DNA of 64,000 nt. Origin: Paramicrobacterium humi. GTDB taxonomy: Bacteria > Actinomycetota > Actinomycetes > Actinomycetales > Microbacteriaceae. The notes beneath the pieces were generated by a model, which was given only the letters and a program-made list of their open reading frames with translations, did no database searches and was not told where the DNA came from. This document shows positions 54,155 to 62,941 of this stretch, one piece after another (within the stretch, counting starts at the first letter, position 1; each line of letters starts with the position of its first letter). The translations under genes and the position numbers were made by a program. Location of the stretch: assembly GCF_900105715.1 (NCBI RefSeq), contig NZ_FNRY01000001.1:62001-126000 (forward strand), written 5' to 3'.

Positions 54155-55570
54155 TCATGCGCGATTCTGCGCTTTGAACTGACGACGCGAGACGGTTGGC
54201 AGAGGCCTGCTGCTCAGGTCGTCATAGCTGTCATCGATCGCGTCGGTGACCAAGTCGAGATCGCGTGCGCGAGTTTCCGGGGTCACGATGGTCGCCCACA
54301 GCGTGATGCCCGAGAGCACCACGACGTAGCCGGCCAGGGGCCACCAGGAGTTGCTGAACGCAACCAGCAGCAGTGCGCCGATCAGCGGCGCTATGCCGCC
54401 CGCGATGACCGCGCTAAACTCTCGCGTGATCGCGACGCCGATGTAGCGCGCGCGGTTCCCGAACAACTCGGGAAGGGCCGCGCATTGCGCGCCAAGCATC
54501 ACGTTTACGCCGACGCCGTATGTGATCGCGAGAACCGGGATGATGAGCCACATAGAGCCGAGCGACATGAGCCACCACGCGGGAATAGCGAGCACCAGCT
54601 GGATGATCGACCCGATGCGGTAGACCCGCATGCGGCCGAACCGGTCGCTCAGTGCACCAGCGATCGGGATCACGAAAACGCCGATCGCAGCGCCGATCGC
54701 GATCGCAAGCGGACCTTCCCATTCTTCCGCCGCAACGATCTTCGTGACGTAGCTGACGGCAAGCGTCTGGTAGATGGCCGACCCGCCGTTCTCGGCCATG
54801 CGAAGACCGATGCCTCGAACGATGGTGCGCCACGACTTCGTGAAGGAAACGGCGAGCGGGTTGCGCGCCACCTGCTCGTTTTTCTCAAGGTTGATGAAAG
54901 CGGGGCTCTCACGCAAACGGAGGCGGATGAAGATCGCAATTGCGATCAGGAGGATCGACGCGAGGAAGGGCAACCTCCACAGCCAGTCGTGCACGATTTG
55001 GCGGTCGACGAGACCGAGGAAAAAGAAGACGATCGAGGCGATGATCGTTCCGATCATGATGCCTACAAACGGCAGCGCCGAGAAGTATCCGCGGCGCCGT
55101 ACCGGAGCGTACTCCGCCATGAGAACAGTTGCGCCCGCCTGCTCCGCTCCCGCGCCGAGGCCCTGGAGGATGCGCAGAACGACCAATAGAATCGGCGCCC
55201 AGATCCCGATCTGCTCTCCGGTCGGGAGCACACCGATCAGAGTGGTCGACGCTCCCATTAGCCCGATCGTGGCTATCAGGACACCTTTACGTCCCAGCTT
55301 GTCGCCGATCGTACCGAAGATGACGCCACCGAATGGTCGGGCGAAGAAGCCGACAGCATAAGTCGCGAAACCGGCGGCTGTGCCGGCACCTGCGCCTAAG
55401 GCCGGAAAGAACAGCTCACCGAAGATGAGTGCGGACGCCAAGCCATAGAGGGCGAAGTCGTAGTACTCGAGCGCGCTTCCGACGCTCGAGGCGAGCGTGG
55501 CGCGACGCAGGTTTGCGGCGTATTCAGGATCCGACGAACGCCGATCATCGCGGGAGTTCTCGAGAGCCAT
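54155..55570 (-). CDS. MFS transporter, metabolite:H+ symporter (MHS) family
   Basis: Second MHS-type transporter, 471 residues, with GSALEYYDFALYGLASALIF, TIGDKLGRKGVLIATI and VVLRILQGLGAGAEQAGA. The C-terminal 40 residues are hydrophilic and basic. It carries an ATG at 55570 and its promoter lies in 55571-55705, beside GAAC-N3-GTTC repeats. Together with the IclR regulator and the D-2-hydroxyacid dehydrogenase it probably handles a hydroxy- or keto-acid; the substrate is not readable. Confidence 0.9.
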   Translation of the reverse strand: MALENSRDDRRSSDPEYAANLRRATLASSVGSALEYYDFALYGLASALIFGELFFPALGAGAGTAAGFATYAVGFFARPFGGVIFGTIGDKLGRKGVLIATIGLMGASTTLIGVLPTGEQIGIWAPILLVVLRILQGLGAGAEQAGATVLMAEYAPVRRRGYFSALPFVGIMIGTIIASIVFFFLGLVDRQIVHDWLWRLPFLASILLIAIAIFIRLRLRESPAFINLEKNEQVARNPLAVSFTKSWRTIVRGIGLRMAENGGSAIYQTLAVSYVTKIVAAEEWEGPLAIAIGAAIGVFVIPIAGALSDRFGRMRVYRIGSIIQLVLAIPAWWLMSLGSMWLIIPVLAITYGVGVNVMLGAQCAALPELFGNRARYIGVAITREFSAVIAGGIAPLIGALLLVAFSNSWWPLAGYVVVLSGITLWATIVTPETRARDLDLVTDAIDDSYDDLSSRPLPTVSRRQFKAQNRA

Positions 55571-55681
55571 GGTGTACCTCCTGCCGGGTGGTCCATCGCC
55601 GCGGGAGACAGTGCGTCACCGTTGACAAAGACCGACGAGCGTGAGCAGTGCCGCCCACCGCAGACGACGATAACACTCTGC

Positions 55682-55705
55682 TGAACTCAGTTCAATATGT
55701 TGAAC
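55682..55705. promoter_or_regulatory. Candidate IclR operators upstream of the MHS transporter
   Basis: Two overlapping inverted repeats: TGAAC-TCA-GTTCA at 55682-55694 and GTTCAA-TATG-TTGAAC at 55690-55705. The first has the same GAAC-N3-GTTC form as the site before the dehydrogenase gene. The second ends exactly where the IclR gene stops. Confidence 0.55.
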
Positions 55706-56518
55706 TCAATCACGTGCTGCGTGATCGTGCATTTGCACCTCGGGGGCGAGATTCAGCGGGTTGGACATGCGGCGTCCAACCTCAGCCAAAGCATCAAGGA
55801 GTCGCTCCAGCACTTCCTCGGAGAGTTCTGCTTCCAGAACCGACGCACCGAGAGCGATGGGGACCTCTCCGCTTGATTGCGGAGGGACGACGATCGCGAA
55901 TCCGGCGAGTCCGGGATACACCTCGCCGTGATCGAGGCTGTAGCCGCGCTCTCTTGTGTCGGCTAGCTTCTGGCGCAGCCCCTCAAGCGACGTCGTCGAC
56001 CGTTCCGTGAAGGCCGGGCGCGACTCCGGAGACGCGAAGCGACGCTCGATCTCTACGTCGGGAAGCGCCGCGAGCAGAGCGTTGCCGACTGCCGTGATCG
56101 ACGCGGGATAGCGAGAGCCGATTCCCGCAGAGAGTCGGAACGGTGCTCGTCCGACGTGGGTCGCGAGGTAGAGCACGTGCGTACCCTCTAGCACGGCCAG
56201 CTGGCAGCGCTCGTGGCGCAGCACATCTGATTCAGCGCAGGCGCGATAGAACTCGAGTACAGGATCGAAGGAGTGAAGAAAGGCTCCCCCGAGCTCGAGC
56301 ACCCGACGCCCGAGCACGTATCCCGCCTCCGTTCGCCGTATCAGGCCCCCGTCTTCAAGAGCAGCGCAGACGTTGAGTGTGGATGATTTCGCAGCACCCA
56401 GTTCTCGGGCGATGACCGTCAGCGAGAGCGGATCGCCTTGCGCATTGCCAAGGAGGTCGAGGATCCGTACCGCACGGGCCACAGCGGGCGCCTTGTCGGC
56501 CGACGGTTCAGTTGCCAC
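55706..56518 (-). CDS. IclR-family transcriptional regulator
   Basis: IclR protein of 270 residues: winged helix around 10-70 (AVRILDLLGNAQGDPLSLTVIARELGAAKSSTLNVC) and effector domain (AVLEGTHVLYLATHVGRAPFRLSAGIGSRYPASITAVGNALLA). The GTG start at 56518 follows a purine-rich AGGGGA stretch, 14 nt downstream of the dehydrogenase stop, so the two are cotranscribed. Candidate operators sit at both flanking promoters. Confidence 0.9.
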   Translation of the reverse strand: MATEPSADKAPAVARAVRILDLLGNAQGDPLSLTVIARELGAAKSSTLNVCAALEDGGLIRRTEAGYVLGRRVLELGGAFLHSFDPVLEFYRACAESDVLRHERCQLAVLEGTHVLYLATHVGRAPFRLSAGIGSRYPASITAVGNALLAALPDVEIERRFASPESRPAFTERSTTSLEGLRQKLADTRERGYSLDHGEVYPGLAGFAIVVPPQSSGEVPIALGASVLEAELSEEVLERLLDALAEVGRRMSNPLNLAPEVQMHDHAARD

Positions 56519-56532
56519 GCACCCCCCTCCCC

Positions 56533-57579
56533 TCAGTAGAAGTCCACCGTATCGACACGATTGAGCAGGGGCTTGCCGTCGAGGAAGCGCGTCGCGTTCT
56601 CGACGAAGAGTTCGGCGATGCGCCGGTCCTCCGCAACGTTGAGCGCTGCCGTGTGGGGGCTGAGCAGGACGCGGGGGTGATCCCAGAGCGGGCTCTCAGT
56701 CGCGAGCGGCTCAACCGCGACGACGTCAAGCGCCGCGAAGGCGACCGTGTCGTTGTCAAGCGCTCGAAGGAGCGCATCTTCATCGATGACCGCACCCCGA
56801 CCGACATTGGCGACAACGAGCCCTCGCTTCGCCGCGGCGAGGAACTCCTCGCCGACGAGCTTCTCCGTCGCCGACGTACCGGGCAATGCGACAACGACCG
56901 CGTCGACCCGGGAGGCGACAGACACGACATCGTCGGGGTGGACGAACTCATCGACGTTATCGACCGCTCGCTCATGCCGGGCTGTGCCGATCACCGTAGC
57001 ACCAAATGCCTTCAAGAGCCGAGCAACTTCCATTCCGATTCCACCCAGCCCGAGAACCAGAACTGTCTGCTCAGCGAGTTGCGCCATTTCCCATCGCCCA
57101 CTCCACTCATGAGCGCGCTGCTGCTGCTGCAGTCGCGGCAGCGTCTTCGCGCCTGCGAGAAGCCCAAACAGCGCAAACTCGGCGAGGGGACCGCCGTGCA
57201 CTCCGGCCGAGGTCGTGAACGCAACCCGAGCGAGCGACTCGGAGTCAAGCTCCGCCGCCTTGACCTGTCCGCCGCCACCGGCCGCCATGACCTGCACCCA
57301 TCGCAACCCTCGGTTGCGCTCGACTGTCCGTTTGAGTGCTGCTGGGCTCACGTCCGGGATCCCGTACAGGGCGTCGGCGCCGTCGAGAAGCTCCTCAAAG
57401 CGGGCCTGCTGCTCGGGAGTGCGCGAGAATGATGGGTCACCGGAGAAGTCGGCAGGATGCCGCATGGGCGGGAGGAGTGACTGATCACGTAGGAGCGTCA
57501 CGCGCGGTTCTCGCTCTTCGATCAGGTTGCACAGTTCTTCACTCAGCGGCGTCGCAACGGCGACTTTCAGCTGTTCCAT
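56533..57579 (-). CDS. D-isomer-specific 2-hydroxyacid dehydrogenase
   Basis: NAD(P)-dependent dehydrogenase of 348 residues in the D-lactate/glyoxylate/hydroxypyruvate reductase family. VLVLGLGGIGMEVARLL binds cofactor; the catalytic triad is seen as Arg in NVGRGAVID, Glu in VVAVEPLATESPLW and His in LLSPHTAAL. The N-terminal domain is divergent. Heads the dehydrogenase-iclR pair and has a strong dyad in its promoter. Substrate unknown. Confidence 0.9.
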   Translation of the reverse strand: MEQLKVAVATPLSEELCNLIEEREPRVTLLRDQSLLPPMRHPADFSGDPSFSRTPEQQARFEELLDGADALYGIPDVSPAALKRTVERNRGLRWVQVMAAGGGGQVKAAELDSESLARVAFTTSAGVHGGPLAEFALFGLLAGAKTLPRLQQQQRAHEWSGRWEMAQLAEQTVLVLGLGGIGMEVARLLKAFGATVIGTARHERAVDNVDEFVHPDDVVSVASRVDAVVVALPGTSATEKLVGEEFLAAAKRGLVVANVGRGAVIDEDALLRALDNDTVAFAALDVVAVEPLATESPLWDHPRVLLSPHTAALNVAEDRRIAELFVENATRFLDGKPLLNRVDTVDFY

Positions 57580-57635
57580 TGGGCAGATCCGCTCCTCTGC
57601 ATCGGTTGTTCTCCCTAGCCTACCGAGTATTCACA

Positions 57636-57656
57636 ATACTGAACAACGTTCTGTAT
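57636..57656. promoter_or_regulatory. Candidate IclR operator at the 2-hydroxyacid dehydrogenase promoter
   Basis: ATACT-GAAC-AAC-GTTC-TGTAT is a 21-bp near-perfect dyad, 8 of 9 pairs. It lies 57 nt upstream of the dehydrogenase start, in unusually A/T-rich sequence likely to be the promoter. Confidence 0.55.
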
Positions 57657-57768
57657 AGTGTCTTTGACCTCCGGCTGCGCACTACGCGCTCCCCCACGTG
57701 CACGCAACCCATTGGCCCACGCTCGCGCGTGTCGAAGAATGGTGGGAGGTTCGACAGGTGGAGGAGAC

Positions 57769-58044
57769 ATGACGGACAACCAGGAGCGCGCCGTTCACAA
57801 CGGCGTCCAAGACGAGCCCATCATGGACATGCATGAGGCGAGCGACGATGACAAGATCAGCGGGATCGTGACGCAAGAGCGCCTCGACATGGCAGGAGCG
57901 AACGCGGCAGAGATCGAGTACAAGCTCCGGGAGCGGTTCCGGGAGGCCGGGCTCGACGTGGACGACGAGTTCGTCAGCGAGCAGGCGCAAGAGATCTCAG
58001 AGTATCCGCTGAGCGGCCACGACACGCAAGAGCCGAACGGCTGA
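57769..58044 (+). CDS. Small acidic protein of unknown function
   Basis: Ninety-one residues, strongly acidic (Asp/Glu-rich), with no hydrophobic segment. The centre, GIVTQERLDMAGANAAEIEYKLRERFREAGLDVDDEF, is predicted helical. GGAGGAG is placed well before the ATG, and a terminator follows, so it is a genuine monocistronic gene. I do not recognise a family. Confidence 0.75.
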   Translation: MTDNQERAVHNGVQDEPIMDMHEASDDDKISGIVTQERLDMAGANAAEIEYKLRERFREAGLDVDDEFVSEQAQEISEYPLSGHDTQEPNG

Positions 58045-58061
58045 GTCGGTACGCGCGCAAG

Positions 58062-58098
58062 AAGGAGGCCATGGCAGCCCCGCTGCCATGGCCTCCTT
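58062..58098. terminator. Bidirectional terminator between the small protein and prs
   Basis: A perfect 16-bp stem, 58062-58077 with 58083-58098, loop CCCCG, lies between convergent genes. It is GC-rich with AAGG/CCTT ends, giving short T-runs on either strand. Confidence 0.85.
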
Positions 58099-58112
58099 GC
58101 GTGGGCGCGGCG

Positions 58113-59090
58113 TTACGCGGCGCCGTCGAACAGGCTCGTGACCGAGCCGTCTTCGAAGACCTGATTGATGGCTCGGGCGAGAAGCGGCGCGATCGAGAGG
58201 ATCTCGAGCTTCTCGAACCGCTTCTCCTCGGGCAGCGGCAGGGTGTCGGTGACGACGACCTTGTCGATCGACGACGACTGCAGCAGCTCGACGGCGGGGT
58301 CGCTGAACACGGCGTGAGTTGCCGCGACCACGACGCCGGTCGCGCCGTTCGCCTTGAGCGCTTCAGCGGCTTTGACGATCGTGCGTCCCGTGTCGATGAG
58401 GTCGTCAACGAGCAGGCACACGCGGCCCTTCACATCACCTACGATCTCGTGCACCGACACCTGGTTCGGCACGAGCGGGTCGCGGCGCTTGTGGATGATC
58501 GCGAGAGGCGCGCCTAGCTTGTCGCTCCAGTTGTCGGCGACGCGCACGCGCCCCATATCGGGCGACACGACAGTGAGGTTCGCGGGGTCGAGGCGCTTCT
58601 TGAAGTACTCGAGCAGAACAGGCATCGCGAACAAGTGGTCGACCGGCCCGTCGAAGAAGCCCTGGATCTGCGCGGCGTGCAGGTCGACGGACATGATCCG
58701 GTCGGCGCCGGCGACCTTGAACAGGTCGGCGACGAGGCGGGCCGAGATCGGCTCGCGGCCGCGGCCCTTCTTGTCCTGACGCGCGTAGGGGTAGAACGGC
58801 GCGACGACAGTGATGCGCTTCGCGGAGGCCCGCTTGAGCGCGTCGACCATGATGAGCTGCTCCATGAGCCACTCGTTGATCGGCGTCGAGTGCGACTGGA
58901 TGACGAAGGCGTCGCAGCCGCGCACGCTCTCGTCGAATCGCGCGTAGATCTCGCCGTTCGCGAAGGTCCTGGCATCCGTCGGGACAAGTTCCGAGCCCAG
59001 CTCATCGGCGATCTGCTGTGCGAGCTCCGGGTGCGCGCGCCCGGATACGAGGACGAGCCGCTTCTGCCCCGAGATCTTAATACCGGACAC
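58113..59090 (-). CDS. prs: Ribose-phosphate pyrophosphokinase (PRPP synthase)
   Basis: Makes PRPP from ribose 5-phosphate and ATP; 325 residues. FVIQSHSTPINEWLMEQLIMVDALKRASAKRITVVAPFYPYARQDKK contains the ATP-binding His/Arg, SVDLHAAQIQGFFDGPVDHL is the PRPP-synthase signature, and LLVDDLIDTGRTIVKAAEAL the ribose-phosphate loop. The GTG at 59090 follows AGGGG. Located after glmU as in many bacteria, and probably cotranscribed with it. Confidence 0.97.
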   Translation of the reverse strand: MSGIKISGQKRLVLVSGRAHPELAQQIADELGSELVPTDARTFANGEIYARFDESVRGCDAFVIQSHSTPINEWLMEQLIMVDALKRASAKRITVVAPFYPYARQDKKGRGREPISARLVADLFKVAGADRIMSVDLHAAQIQGFFDGPVDHLFAMPVLLEYFKKRLDPANLTVVSPDMGRVRVADNWSDKLGAPLAIIHKRRDPLVPNQVSVHEIVGDVKGRVCLLVDDLIDTGRTIVKAAEALKANGATGVVVAATHAVFSDPAVELLQSSSIDKVVVTDTLPLPEEKRFEKLEILSIAPLLARAINQVFEDGSVTSLFDGAA

Positions 59091-59126
59091 AACCCCTGCT
59101 TTCTGTCGTTGTTTCGACGTGCATCG

Positions 59127-60557
59127 TTACTCTGCCGGCGCCGCCGCGTCCGCTGCGTCGGCGGCCGCTGAGCCCGGACGGTTGGCCTTGACCCAGCCGT
59201 CCATGTTCCGCTGCGGTGCGACGCTGATGCCAAGGGCACCCGCAGGAATGTTCTTCCGCACCACTGTTCCGGCGCCCGTGTATGCGCCGTCACCAATTGT
59301 AATCGGCGCAACAAACACGTTGTGCGAGCCGGTCCGCACGTGCGAGCCGATCGTCGAGGCGTGCTTGTTGACGCCGTCGTAGTTGGCGAAGATCGTTCCG
59401 GCGCCGATATTCGACTGGATGCCGATCTCGGCGTCGCCGACGTACGACAGGTGCGGAACCTTCGATCCCGCGCCGATTCGCGCGTTCTTCGTCTCGACGA
59501 ACGTACCGATCTTGCCGTCCTCGCCGAGGTAGGTTCCGGGGCGCAAGTAGGAGAAGGGGCCGACGGAGGCGCTTGCGCCGATCACCGCGAGAGTGGCGTC
59601 GGTGCGCTTCACGACAGCGTGCTCGCCGACTTCGCAGTCCACGAGGGTCGTGTCGGGACCGATCTCTGCGCCGGATTCGATGACACTCGCGCCGAGGATC
59701 TGTGTGCCGGGCTTGATCGTGACGTCCGGGGCGAGCCGCGCCTTCACATCGATCCACGTCGTCGCCGGGTCCTGAACGGTAACGCCCTCCCGCTGCCAGC
59801 CCTGCACGATGAGGCTGTTCAGACGGGCCGCCGCGACGCTCAGCTGCACGCGGTCGTTGACGCCTTCCACGACCCACGGCTGCGAGACGGGGATTGCGGC
59901 CACGTGTGCGTCGTCGGCGCGGAGCAGGCCGATCACGTCGGTGATGTACTTCTCGCCCTGCGCGTTGGCCGTGGTGAGCTTCGGAAGCTGGTCACGCAGG
60001 GCCTGGCGGGTGAACAGGTAGACGCCTGCGTTGATCTCGGTGATCGCGAGTTCGGCGTCGGCGGCATCCTTCTGCTCGACGATGCGGTCGAGCAGACCGT
60101 CGGCTTGGCGCACTATGCGGCCGTAGCCGTGCGCGTCCTCGAGAACCGCCGACAGCAGTGTCGCGGCAGCGGCCTTCTCTCTGTGCCGCTCGATGAGCTG
60201 GGAGAGGGTGCCCGAGTCGAGAAGCGGAACGTCGCCGTTGACGACGAGAACATCGCCGTCGAAGTCGCCGGGAAGCGCGTCCACAGCCTGCTCGACAGCG
60301 CGGCCGGTGCCGGGGACCTCGTCCTGGTCGACGATCTCGCTCTGCGGCAGCTCCGCCTCGATCACGTCGACGAGGCGGTCACGTTCGTGTCGCACGACCG
60401 TGATCACGTGCGCGGCGTCGAGCGCTCGAGCGGTGGCGAGAACGTGGCCGATCATCGGCACTCCCCCGAGAGGATGGAGCAGCTTCGGCAACGAGGACTT
60501 CATGCGCGTCCCCTGTCCTGCGGCGAGAATGACGACGGCCAGCCTGTTATCGCTCAT
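59127..60557 (-). CDS. glmU: Bifunctional GlcNAc-1-P uridyltransferase / GlcN-1-P acetyltransferase
   Basis: Makes UDP-GlcNAc for peptidoglycan. The N-terminal pyrophosphorylase has VVILAAGQGTRMKSSLPKLLHPL and GVPMIGHVL, and the C-terminal left-handed beta-helix has hexapeptide repeats and SYVGDAEIGIQSNIGAGTIFANYDG with the acetyltransferase site. At 476 residues it is complete. The ATG is only 2 nt downstream of the tRNA-Gln 3' end; its GGAGG ribosome binding site lies inside the tRNA. Confidence 0.96.
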   Translation of the reverse strand: MSDNRLAVVILAAGQGTRMKSSLPKLLHPLGGVPMIGHVLATARALDAAHVITVVRHERDRLVDVIEAELPQSEIVDQDEVPGTGRAVEQAVDALPGDFDGDVLVVNGDVPLLDSGTLSQLIERHREKAAAATLLSAVLEDAHGYGRIVRQADGLLDRIVEQKDAADAELAITEINAGVYLFTRQALRDQLPKLTTANAQGEKYITDVIGLLRADDAHVAAIPVSQPWVVEGVNDRVQLSVAAARLNSLIVQGWQREGVTVQDPATTWIDVKARLAPDVTIKPGTQILGASVIESGAEIGPDTTLVDCEVGEHAVVKRTDATLAVIGASASVGPFSYLRPGTYLGEDGKIGTFVETKNARIGAGSKVPHLSYVGDAEIGIQSNIGAGTIFANYDGVNKHASTIGSHVRTGSHNVFVAPITIGDGAYTGAGTVVRKNIPAGALGISVAPQRNMDGWVKANRPGSAAADAADAAAPAE

Positions 60558-60559
60558 GC

Positions 60560-60630
60560 TCCGCCTCCAGGACTCGAACCTGGACTTAACAGCTCCAAAG
60601 GCTGTCGTGCTGCCATTACACCAAGGCGGA
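60560..60630 (-). tRNA. tRNA-Gln (anticodon UUG)
   Basis: A 71-nt cloverleaf on the minus strand. Acceptor TCCGCCT pairs with AGGCGGA, anticodon stem/loop is GACAGC-CTTTGGA-GCTGTT with TTG at positions 34-36, and the T-arm contains GGTTCGAATCC. CCA is not encoded. It stands directly before glmU and divergent from a MarR gene. Confidence 0.95.
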
Positions 60631-60715
60631 CCACGCGTCGTGAAAAACGCGCAGGTTCCAGTCTGCCAGATGTCACGCTGTGCGCCCGCCGCACTCGACC
60701 CACGATAATGGAGGA

Positions 60716-61216
60716 ATGCCCGAGCAGGATGACGAGGTGGACCGCATCGTCCACGCGTGGGAGCGCGAGCGCCCCGACCTCACGTTCTCGCCTCTTCAGG
60801 TGCTCTCCCGCGTCGGCCGGCTCTCCCGTCACCTCGAGCTCGCGCGTCGCAACGCGTTCACGCGTTCGAAGCTCGAGTCGTGGGAGTTCGACGTGCTGTC
60901 GGCCCTTCGGCGCGCGGGGGAACCGTTCACGCTCAGTCCCAAGCAGCTGCTGCTGCAGACGCTCGTCTCAAGCGGGACGATGACGAATCGCATCGACCGG
61001 CTCGTGACTCGGGGGCTCGTCGAGCGCCGTACGGACCCGAATGACGGTCGCGGCATCCTCGTGGTTATGACCGCGACGGGGCTGGCTCAAGTGGATGCCG
61101 CCATCACGCGGCTCGTCGACGCTGAGGCGGAGCTGCTCGCCGTGCTCTCCCCCGCGGAGCAGACGAAGCTCGCGGGCCTCCTGCGCAAGCTCATCCTCGG
61201 CTTCGACGAGGTCTGA
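60716..61216 (+). CDS. MarR-family transcriptional regulator
   Basis: MarR/SlyA-like regulator of 166 residues. Winged helix near 55-110: LESWEFDVLSALRRAGEPFTLSPKQLLLQTLVSSGTMTNRIDRLVTRGLVERRTDPNDGR, with the wing at RTDPNDGRGILV. GGAGGA abuts the ATG, a short spacing. It is divergent from tRNA-Gln and convergent with metI, so its target is not obvious. Confidence 0.9.
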   Translation: MPEQDDEVDRIVHAWERERPDLTFSPLQVLSRVGRLSRHLELARRNAFTRSKLESWEFDVLSALRRAGEPFTLSPKQLLLQTLVSSGTMTNRIDRLVTRGLVERRTDPNDGRGILVVMTATGLAQVDAAITRLVDAEAELLAVLSPAEQTKLAGLLRKLILGFDEV

Positions 61217-61226
61217 GCCGGTCGCC

Positions 61227-61886
61227 TCAGCGGCGCAGCACTTTCCGCGCCAGCCAGTTGCCGACGAACTGCACGATCTGCACGATGATGACGATCACGA
61301 TGACGGCGGCCCAGGTGACGACGGGCTCGAACTGGCGGTAGCCCCACTGGATGGCGAAGGTTCCGAGCCCGCCGCCGCCGAGGTACCCGGCGAGGGCCGA
61401 CATCTCGACGATGGCGACGAACACGAAGGTGTAGCCGAGGATGAGCGGGCCGAGCGCCTCGGGAAGCACGACGGACCAGATCGTCCGCAGTCTGCTTGCT
61501 CCCGCCGCGCGCGATGCCTCGATGACGCCGGGCGAGACGGTGACGAGGTTCTGCTCGACGATTCGGCTGACGCCGAAGATGGCGGCGAGGGAGATCGCCA
61601 TGATCATCGCATCGTTTCCGATTCCCTTGCCGATCACAAGGCGCACGAGCGGCTGTATCGCGGGAATGAAGATGATGAACGGGATCGGGCGGAAGAAGTT
61701 GACGATGACGTTGAGGATGGTGAACACCGCCGAGTTGGCGTAGATGCCGCCGCGGCGGGTGACGTAGAGCGCGAGGCCGAGAATGAGGCCTCCGGCGCCG
61801 CCGAACAGGAGGCTGAACGCGACGAGGTATAGCGTCGCGCCCGTCTCTTCGAGAAGGTTGGGCAGCAGCTCGATCAACCGGTCCAT
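61227..61886 (-). CDS. metI: Methionine ABC importer permease
   Basis: Membrane subunit of the MetNIQ D/L-methionine importer, 219 residues with five hydrophobic segments. RPIPFIIFIPAIQPLVRLVIG and VIEASRAAGASRLRTIWSVVLPEALGPLILG (coupling helix) match MetI. Overlaps the metN stop (TGATG). Last gene of the operon. Confidence 0.93.
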   Translation of the reverse strand: MDRLIELLPNLLEETGATLYLVAFSLLFGGAGGLILGLALYVTRRGGIYANSAVFTILNVIVNFFRPIPFIIFIPAIQPLVRLVIGKGIGNDAMIMAISLAAIFGVSRIVEQNLVTVSPGVIEASRAAGASRLRTIWSVVLPEALGPLILGYTFVFVAIVEMSALAGYLGGGGLGTFAIQWGYRQFEPVVTWAAVIVIVIIVQIVQFVGNWLARKVLRR

Positions 61887-62914
61887 CAGGCGGCCTCCAC
61901 CACGTCGATCGCCTCGCCGATCCGGCGCAGGGCTGCCTCGATTGAGTCGTCATCGCCCGTGAGCGCGAGCGTCAGGTGGCCGAACGCGCGACCGCGAATG
62001 TCGTTGATTCCGCCATAGACGAGTTCGAAGCCGACGCCGGCGCGGGCGAGTTCGAGGAAGACGTCGCCCTGCGAGCGATGGCCATCGCGGAACGAGAACG
62101 TGACGATGCGGCCAGGATGGCGCTCCCGCAGAGCCGCGACTTCGGCGGCATCCGGAACTCCCTTCACGACCGTCGACACGAAACGACGGGATGCCGCATG
62201 CTGCGGTTGTGAGAAGACGTCGAACACGTCGCCCTGTTCGATGATGCGCCCCTTCTCCATCACGGCGACGCGTGTCGCGATGGACTGGATGACGTCCATT
62301 TCGTGTGTGATGACGACGATCGTGACGCCGAGTTCACGGTTCACCCGGTCGAGCAGGCCCAGAACTTCGTGCGTCGTCTCAGGGTCAAGGGCACTCGTGG
62401 CCTCGTCGGCGAGGAGGATGCGCGGCGACGACGCGAGCGCGCGCGCAATGCCCACGCGCTGCTTCTGACCGCCCGAGAGCTGGTCGGGGTAGCTGCGTCC
62501 CTTGTCGGCGAGGCCGACGAAGTCGAGGAGCTCCGCGACGCGGCGTTTGCGCTCTGCCTTCCCGACTCCGGCGACGACGAGCGGGTACGCGATGTTCTTC
62601 GCGACGGTCTTGGAATTGAAGAGGTTGAACTGCTGAAAGATCATGCCGATCTCGAGGCGCAGCTTACGCAGCTCGCTTTCGGCGAGAGTCGTGATGTCGG
62701 TGCCGTCGACGATCACGTGTCCGCTCGTGACCGGCTCAAGCGCATTGATGAGCCGCACGAGCGTTGATTTCCCTGCGCCCGAATAGCCGATGATGCCGAA
62801 CACTTCGCCCGCTTCGATGTCGAGGCTGACGCCGTCGATGGCATGAATGAGCTGCCCCTTGTCTGATGGAGAGGGATATGACTTCGTCACATCCTTGAGG
62901 CTGACGATCGGCAC
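61886..62914 (-). CDS. metN: Methionine ABC importer ATPase
   Basis: MetN of 342 residues. Walker A GYSGAGKST, signature LSGGQKQR, Walker B LLADEATSALDP and VITHEMDVI are followed by a C-terminal NIL regulatory domain (about 260-342; GRIVTFSFRDGHRSQGDVFLELARAGV), which binds methionine and causes trans-inhibition. The longer frame starts at GTG 62935, but GTG 62914 has GAAGGA at ideal spacing and is used. Confidence 0.94.
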   Translation of the reverse strand: MPIVSLKDVTKSYPSPSDKGQLIHAIDGVSLDIEAGEVFGIIGYSGAGKSTLVRLINALEPVTSGHVIVDGTDITTLAESELRKLRLEIGMIFQQFNLFNSKTVAKNIAYPLVVAGVGKAERKRRVAELLDFVGLADKGRSYPDQLSGGQKQRVGIARALASSPRILLADEATSALDPETTHEVLGLLDRVNRELGVTIVVITHEMDVIQSIATRVAVMEKGRIIEQGDVFDVFSQPQHAASRRFVSTVVKGVPDAAEVAALRERHPGRIVTFSFRDGHRSQGDVFLELARAGVGFELVYGGINDIRGRAFGHLTLALTGDDDSIEAALRRIGEAIDVVEAA

Positions 62915-62941
62915 GATGTGTCCTTCGGGTTTCACAGCGAA

